Assembly (NCBI GenBank): GCA_030765065.1
Contig: CM060980.1
Coordinates: 63,596,364-63,660,363 of the forward strand
Reading direction: 5' to 3'
Source: Deroplatys truncata
Lineage: Eukaryota; Arthropoda; Insecta; Mantodea; Mantidae
DNA: 64,000 bases
The notes beneath the pieces are model-generated. The model had not been told where the DNA came from and ran no database searches. It saw only the letters and a list, made by a program, of their open reading frames with translations. The position numbers and the translations under genes were made by a program. Below are positions 57,601 to 64,000 of this stretch, in pieces. Each line of letters opens with the position of its first letter. Positions within the stretch are counted from its first letter, which is position 1.

Positions 57601-59131
57601 GGAAAGACACATTTAACACAGTAGATGTTTCATAACTTTTTTAATTTCAGCAAAAGTCGATGTAATTATTTCGCTATTCATAAGGATGCCTAAATGTTTT
57701 CATTCCAGGTAACATATTATTGGATTTCAAAAAATATCCGCCCCAATTTTTGCTTTATGTGGTATATGACAATGAAATATAGTTTCTCTGTCCCTCCTGT
57801 AAAATACACAATTGCAAGACCAACCTCTGTAAATCCTTTAAAAGGAAAACGCACCTGTGCGCATTCAGAAATCCTTGATCCTTTTTAAAGGCTGAAACTA
57901 CAGTTCTTCCTTTTTTATTCTGAATTATAGCATTAAAGCTTTTATATTTAATACTCGCCCGCGTTTTTTGTTTCGCTAAATCTCATTTCCTGTACTTTAT
58001 TTTCCTGCAAAATCCCGTTTATGCTTTTCTTCCTCCCACTTGCCATAGTACCAATCCTACACAGCATTCCTTTTTACTCATCCCCTCCAACTATCAGCAT
58101 ACGGTAGTCATTAACGGAATTACTAAAAAGATGGTGCATTTTCTTACGATTAAGATATTTAAAACTTACTGTGTGAAATTGAAATTTCAATGCGTATAAG
58201 CAAAGGACAGCTAATTATCAAATGTGTAACTTATTTAGTTCTTCAGTATTTAGAAATTTAATTTTCTAATTAAGTATTGAAATGCATATTGAAGATATAG
58301 GATATATTGCTCATTATTCTGTAACAGGAATGTCGTTTTGTGACACTCGGGGTCATTCTCCTCCTTTCTCCCTCCAACTGCGTGGGAGTGATCGACCTTT
58401 ACAACACGGTGCTAATAGATTAGAAGAGCTTTAAAGGTGAGCAAACCAAACAATAAAAAGGGAATGGGTTAAGACTCGTGTGTAGTGATAACCCTGTTCT
58501 ACAATATAAGCCTCTGTAGGTAGCACGAATTTGCTTTCTAGGAGTTTCATATATGCTAAACGACAACTTCTGTGACACATTTCTTCTTCACAAAATGATT
58601 AAAATAGTAAAATATTTGTTTAAGTATTACATAGCATTCCAAAAATATTATTCTGCGGTTTGAATAATAACTACCGAAACGTATTTGTATGTTACTATAT
58701 GAATGGTAAACTTAGGAATGTAACGATATATAGCGAACCAGAGGGATCTTTTGAGATTCTGAAAGCACGTAAGCCGCAACCTGCTATAAACAATATGTCG
58801 TACTGCCCTAACTTTAAAGAGTAAAATTAAGACCTTTCCCATCACTACTGCTCAATGGCAAACTATTGGGATGAACGGCTTATATTACTATTATTAATTA
58901 CGCCTACATTACGACCTCCTGAGCACTTGAATTTAAAATACGTCTCATAGTATCAAATGTGTTGTTTGTATCCCCTTATATAGATTTAATGGCTATCAGA
59001 TTTGCATGAAAATCTGCGTTGTGCATTGTGATCGTATAACGGTATCGAATCCATGCCTGTAATTTGAACAGTCTGTATCCCATGCTACATTTACTTTGCT
59101 TTCGCTAAGCGCATGTTTCAAGTAAAGATTT
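57601..59131. other. Noncoding stretch
   Basis: No recognised gene or element is present. Frames of 64-65 residues at 57694 and 58648 are unassigned. Confidence 0.5.
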
Positions 59132-59972
59132 CCTGATGTTTTAAATTCACATGACTTTCTCTCCCTGTATCGCTTATTAGTGGGTATATAAATTATTCCT
59201 GCGAAAGTTTATTTTCCTATCTACTTCATTCTAATCGATATAAACCTTTGCGGAAATAGCTGCATGTAATATATAGCGATAGTCAAATGTTTTAGAACTG
59301 GGCACTATATGCTGGTCTTAAAATTCCATACTCTTTCTATGCAATCGCAAAAAGCCACTGAATTTCGACAGGACTTTTAAAAGAATGACAAAGTACTGAA
59401 CATGCGAGCCATTAATAATCGATATCTCGGAAATAGCTGATGCCACAAAAAAAAACTGAAGTTATTTGAAATACATTGTATGTTTTAAGGAGATGTACTT
59501 TTTCGTATACTACGTTTATGTCTATCCATGTTTACCAGTTATACAATATTATATAAAATTAATTCCGAATGAACATGATTTTACAAGCTATTGCCGGAAA
59601 ATTCAAGATAAACGGTTTATTTTTCATCTAAATGTCTTTAAAACATGCTATTTTAATCAAAATCGTTAGAGGCCTTTTTCATAAAATAAAAGATGTCGAA
59701 ACATCTTCCATGTAAAGGATAGTTTGGGGTGGGGAATTTTCTTGAACTCCTTCGTGTCCCATCTTTAGAAGATATTGAAGTTAAATACCAAGTTTGGTGT
59801 TTATCCGACTTTTGATTTTGGAATTATGCTTTCATAGGTACAGCCAACACACACACACCGACCATATTCTAATTTTTTTAGATTCAGCTGGTCTCAAAAA
59901 AGTATTTCTAGTGAAATTTTGTTATCGAGTTTTTGGGTGGAATGTATTACCCTCTCTACCAATTATGTATAT
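59132..59972 (-). repeat. DR1 copy J (diverged, inverted)
   Basis: This begins TTAAATTCACATGACTTTCTC and contains the landmarks ACTTTTTCGTATACTACG, GGATAGTTTGGGGTGGGGAA, TACCAAGTTTGGTGTTTATC and GTTATCGAGTTTTTGGGTGG in the order of an inverted DR1. It is clearly older than copies A, C, G and H. The end toward 59972 is degraded. Confidence 0.65.
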
Positions 59973-60267
59973 ATAAAATGTGGCCCATAATGAAATGGAG
60001 CTGTTTATGTTGATAGATACTGTCAAAATCTAAAACCACCCCTACCAGCGTGACCACTCTGTTTTTAGCATAATTCTAGCCACTGAATTGGCATGGTACT
60101 TTACCTCCCCCAAAGTATGGTCGAACTGACGAAGGGTAACACTACAACTTAAACCCTATATTTTCATGATACGCTACGATTTTCTTCATGCTGGTTTTCT
60201 TATTGCCGTTTAGCAGTGGCAGTAACTTAACCTTCGTCTCCATGTCGCGATGGAAAGCTCTCATATA

Positions 60268-61116
60268 CGAGGACTGATCAACAAAGACTGAGACTGACTT
60301 TTTCCTGTAGCTTCCGTGATAGTTTCGTATCTATAACATAAATATTTGAAAAGAGCGGGTTTTTATGTATAATGTTGGTATGCGGCAGCACTCTCGTATT
60401 GGTAAGTTGGTAGTAATGCTCTATTTTGTAGACCCTACGTGCATTTCGCATACCAGACAATGGAGGTGATGCATTTTTTAAATCGATTATCACCGGTGAT
60501 GAGTCATGACTGCATCATTATGATCCTGAAGAAAAACAAGCCAGCACAGTGTGGAAATCGCCACGTTCTCCAACACCAAAAAAGGCAAAAGTTGTGATGG
60601 CGATCACATTTTTGACTGTAATGGAATGATTTCCCCCTCACACTACTGTTACAGCAGTATACTACACGTCAGTATTGGCTACACTGAGGAAGCACATTGC
60701 AAAGAAACGACCAGAGCTTTCTCGGACTGGGTGGCGACTTCATCATCACAATGCACGGCCTCACGTCGCAAATCAAGTAATGCAGTTTCTGGCTCGATTC
60801 AACATTACTTGTGTACCACATCCACCTTATAGCCCCGATCTTGCACCCTGTGACTTTTTTTATTTCCATCACTAAAGGTAAAGCTTAGGGGTATTCGATT
60901 TGAGAACTCTGAAGTAGTGCTCAAGAAAAGTGAGGCGATTCTCAAGAACCTGACAAAGAATGGTCTGCAGCACGTGATTAAGGACTGGCAGAGACGCTAT
61001 AAAAAGTGCATTGAAGTAGGAGGGGACCACTTTGAAAAAGATCATGTAAACATTGAATTGGAGTAATAAACATCTGTGAAAAAAAATCAGTCTCAGTCTT
61101 TGTTGATCAGCCCTCG
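60268..61116 (+). mobile_element. Internally deleted mariner with near-perfect ends
   Basis: The element is 849 bp. The left end starts CGAGGACTGATCAACAAAGA and the reversed right end CGAGGGCTGATCAACAAAGA; the match extends about 30 bases with one mismatch. TA flanks both sides. The coding part begins near the first catalytic block (TGDES, followed by a stop where Trp is expected; then HHYDPEEKQ, 60494-60545). WRLHHHNARPHVANQVMQFL (60739-60798) is the second block, with His in place of the catalytic Asp of HHDNARPH. PPYSPDLAPCDFFYF (60823-60866) is the third. A one-base loss near 60869 shifts the frame, after which LRGIRFENSEVVLKKSEAIL (about 60886-60945) runs open to HVNIELE and a stop at about 61064. 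The N-terminal DNA-binding region is deleted. Confidence 0.85.
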
Positions 61117-61118
61117 TA

Positions 61119-61711
61119 TGTAAGTGTCATAGCTGTCGTTCATTTCAACCTCACATTCAACTAATTCTTATCCCTTCCTCTAGAAGGGCGAATTATGTTG
61201 TATTGGTTTAGCCTTTCCTTGTATACTAATTGTAGCGAAACTCTTTCATACAAGTGGTATCCGAACCGCCCCTTCATTCCACATGGATTATAAACATCGT
61301 TCATCGGTTAGTTTGTATAGTCCTGTATTGTTTTCAGACCGTCACATAGAGAACTGATACCTGAACCTTGTGGAAACCTTATGGTGGGAAAAACACTATG
61401 GCGATCTAGGGGAATGGGCCACTTTTTATGCACGACAGTGTACGTGGTAGAAAATGTCAAAAGGAAATTTAATGTGATCATTCCTTAGATCAATCATGTT
61501 CCAGGCAGACATCAATAAACTCTGTTATTTTGAATTTGCGAGTCTAACAGTGTAACCCTACGACACCAGTGCTGTAATTTATCTTATCCTAACCTTGATC
61601 CATTGATAATTATGCTTATATTCTTTAAATATGGTTATACATCAGTTTATATTCTAAAATTCTTTCGAACTAGTCCTCCTCCTGTTGCGTTCAATTAAAT
61701 CAAAATGGTCC
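61119..61711. other. Noncoding stretch
   Basis: I see nothing recognisable here. Confidence 0.5.
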
Positions 61712-61832
61712 TTTCACATTTTTGCTTTCCTACTACCTATTCTAGCAAACATTAATATCGATATTTCATTGGAAATATACGTTGTTAAGTCCCTGAATCT
61801 AGAAAACATATTCTTCTTTGGTGGAACGCGTT
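61712..61832 (+). repeat. DR1 5' fragment L (diverged)
   Basis: GCTTTCCTACTACCTATTC, AATATCGATATTTCATTGGA and AATATACGTTGTTAAGTCCC then TGAATCTAGAAAACATATTC match the first 120 bases of DR1 at reduced identity. Confidence 0.5.
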
Positions 61833-62576
61833 AATGTATAATTTGTTAAATAAACACTTTTTTATTTTATTATTATTTTTCGTCTTTATCTGCTTATGAC
61901 ATATATTTCCGTTGGTTTGAATTTTCAAGCTACATGCCTTTGAAGTATTCAGTTTTTTTTCAGCCATGAAAATACTATGTGTCGTCAAGGCCAGCATATA
62001 GCGACCTACCTTTATAAACATTTTGACTGTAGTACTAGCCCTGTGTACTTCAATGCAGTTACAACAAAATATGCAAAAAACCATTTTGAAAAGCGTTTAT
62101 TATCATAATACACAGGAAATAAACAGAAAACCCAAGCCTTTTTCGAAATATTATAATGAGTAGAGAGAGAGAGAGCCGTATAATAAAATGGTAACACGCA
62201 GAGTTTTTGTGAATGGTCATGTTGTATTTGACTTTTGCACATACTTATGTTTTTAATTAATTTTGTTTATATTAATGAGCATTGATTTAATTGTTACTAA
62301 TTCCAACCTATATTTTAATTGAATCGGTGGATTTCTAGTTGTAAATTCGGTTAAATTAATCTAGAATGATTCGAAATTCAAATTCAACTCAAATTCCAGT
62401 ATGCCTGTCACTAAAACAGAGCATGATTACACTAGTCTGCATAATATCAGATGACTGAAAACTAATAAGTGATTTTGACTCACTTTTTTATGCTGAGTTC
62501 AAAACTGCTTTTAGGTTTTTTCTAATACGTACAGTTTTTCACAATTTCACTTCAAAAATATAGAGAGCTAAATATA
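61833..62576. other. AT-rich noncoding stretch
   Basis: No gene is recognised. A short GAGAGAGAGAGAG run lies at about 62162-62174. Lys- and Asn-rich minus-strand frames at 61785-62242 are low complexity. Confidence 0.5.
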
Positions 62577-63119
62577 TTGCTTCCACTACTACACATAAAA
62601 TTGGGCTTGATGAAGCAATTTGTAAGGGCTCTACCACAGGATGGACCCTGCTTCAAGTACCTTTCCAAGAAACTTCCCTTCATTACACAAGACAAATTAA
62701 AGGCTGGAATTTTTGTTGCTCCTCAAATAAAGAAATTGATGAAGGATGAAGATTTTGAGAAGGCAATAAATGAGAGAGAAATAGAAGCATGGGCCGCCTT
62801 CCGATCAGTTACTGAAAACTTCTTAGACAATAAAAAGAGCCTAATTACAAGGCCATTGTCAAAACAATGTTGGAAAATTTCAAGAAGATGGTTTATAACA
62901 TGAGTATAAAGGTGCATTTTCTACATTCACATATCGACTACTTTGCAGAACATCTGGGACATTATAGTGAAGAGCAGGGCGAACGTTTTCACCAAGATAT
63001 TAAGGAAATGAAGATGGAATGAAACTACGATGGCCGACTACTGTTGGATGTTGAGGAGGGACAGTCATTTTCAAGGATCTGCAAGGAAATCAAAGAAGAG
63101 AAAGTTTGAAGAAAATTAA
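62577..63119 (+). pseudogene. Frameshifted copy of a dispersed arthropod protein family
   Basis: The first open part (62577-62840) reads LLHIKLGLMKQFVRAL, then FKYLSKKLPFITQDKLKAGI and FVAPQIKKLMKDEDFEKAIN. After a frame change at about 62835-62843 it continues NYKAIVKTMLENFKKM and MSIKVHFLHSHIDYF, with YSEEQGERFHQDIKEM at 62963-63010. After another change at about 63010 it reads WNETTMADYCWMLRRDSH and ends in TAA at 63117-63119. From memory these blocks belong to an uncharacterised protein family repeated in many insect gene sets, probably carried by a mobile element. I do not know its function. Two frameshifts and a missing N-terminus make this copy nonfunctional. Confidence 0.7.
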
Positions 63120-64000
63120 GTGAAACACGTTGGCTTCTTGTTTTGTTAAAATGTAGTCATGAAATAAATTAGGGGAGTTATTGAGAGTATTCTTAAAATG
63201 TTTCTTGAATAAACACTTACCTTAATGTGAAATGGTATTTGAATACTTTTCTACGCTCATTAGTAAACTTGTCAAAACATTACTTCTTATTTTGTGTAAA
63301 AATCTGACGTGATATAAAAAACGGAAGTTATTTCTGGAATCAACATAAAACTGTGATTAAAGAACACCTACTTTTAAGAAATCATCTCACAGAAAGTTTG
63401 AAAATGCAGACTAATGTTATCCACGGAATTTGAATATTATTCAAAACATTACGAAAGCTGTAATTTTCTTTGGACATAGATTTTATACCCAGATTTTTTT
63501 CTCATTTTTCCCCTAGGCAATAAAATTTAATGTACCTAGGTATTTCGTATGGCTTCGTACACGGTATCCTCCACCTGCACAACAGCGAACTCATAGCACC
63601 TTCCTTACTAACAAACAGTTAAAATATTTCTCTAAAATTAAATATAAACACTGCTAACTACTACATAAACAATAAAAATACAATAAAAGTAATTGACCTG
63701 TAAGTCATTGACACTTATAATTATTGCTTGGGCTGAAGCGTTGCTAATTAATGTATATGCGTAAAAAATACTGTCTCAATATATTTCCACGATAAGTTCA
63801 AATCTAACATTTTGTTCCATTTTACTGGTAGAAAGCAATGTGATATATAAAACTGGGGTACCTAGTCGTTTCAAATATTGATTCACACATTCACCCACAT
63901 TCATATTTTCTGGATGAAGCAGAAAAGAGGGAGAAACGCTGAAGTAAATATATCCCTACTCCAGAAGCTGAGCAATAGAAAGTAGAGGCAGTAGTAATGC
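63120..64000. other. AT-rich noncoding stretch at the window end
   Basis: No open frame or element is recognised. AATAAA-like motifs occur (for example ATGAAATAAATT at about 63160), and one could have served as a polyadenylation signal of the preceding copy, but this is unproven. Confidence 0.45.

Overview
The window looks like a gene-poor, AT-rich stretch of a large animal genome, most likely an arthropod and probably an insect. This is inferred from the mix of elements: several mariner-type transposons, a piggyBac relic, several non-LTR retrotransposon remnants, and many tRNA-derived SINEs with target-site duplications. Long coding frames, operons, Shine-Dalgarno sites and true tRNA or rRNA genes are absent. 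The best host-gene signal is one small exon encoding the C-terminal half of a fibronectin type III (FN3) domain, at 16522-16669 (+). A second, weaker candidate exon lies at 51054-51266 (-).

Layout: 0-6.5 kb holds simple repeats and one complete SINE (1831-2307). 6.5-12.1 kb is a cluster of an unclassified dispersed repeat (here called DR1) in both orientations, mixed with tRNA-like segments and ending in a 181-bp tetranucleotide microsatellite. 12.1-15.7 kb is unassigned AT-rich DNA. 15.7-16.4 kb carries the tail of a non-LTR element just upstream of the FN3 exon. 17.2-24.0 kb is a SINE-rich zone, with one SINE nested in another, and the tail of another non-LTR element (21.05-21.48 kb). 25.7-26.6 kb is another DR1 copy. 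27.85-31.2 kb is a decayed L1/Tx1-like retrotransposon on the minus strand. 32.4-32.9 kb is a probable solo LTR. 33.8-38.6 kb holds a full-length dead mariner, a short element with transposase N-terminal coding, and an internally deleted mariner. 43.7-46.5 kb is a piggyBac relic cut by a SINE fragment, a rearranged mariner remnant and tRNA-like pieces. 48.4-49.5 kb has a long-armed inverted-repeat element and a SINE with a perfect 13-bp duplication. 51.4-52.6 kb and 56.2-57.6 kb are RNase H-bearing non-LTR remnants. 54 kb, 55.5 kb and 59.5 kb are further DR1 copies. 60.3-61.1 kb is an internally deleted mariner with near-perfect ends. 62.6-63.1 kb is a frameshifted copy of a dispersed insect protein family.

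Nothing here forms a pathway or working gene system. The window reads as intronic or intergenic DNA around at least one cell-surface-type FN3 gene, filled by successive transposon insertions. Nested insertions and target-site duplications allow part of the insertion order to be reconstructed. I did not find a convincing new biological system. The most unusual structures are the DR1 family with its inverted cluster, the nested SINEs, and the deleted transposons that keep good termini.
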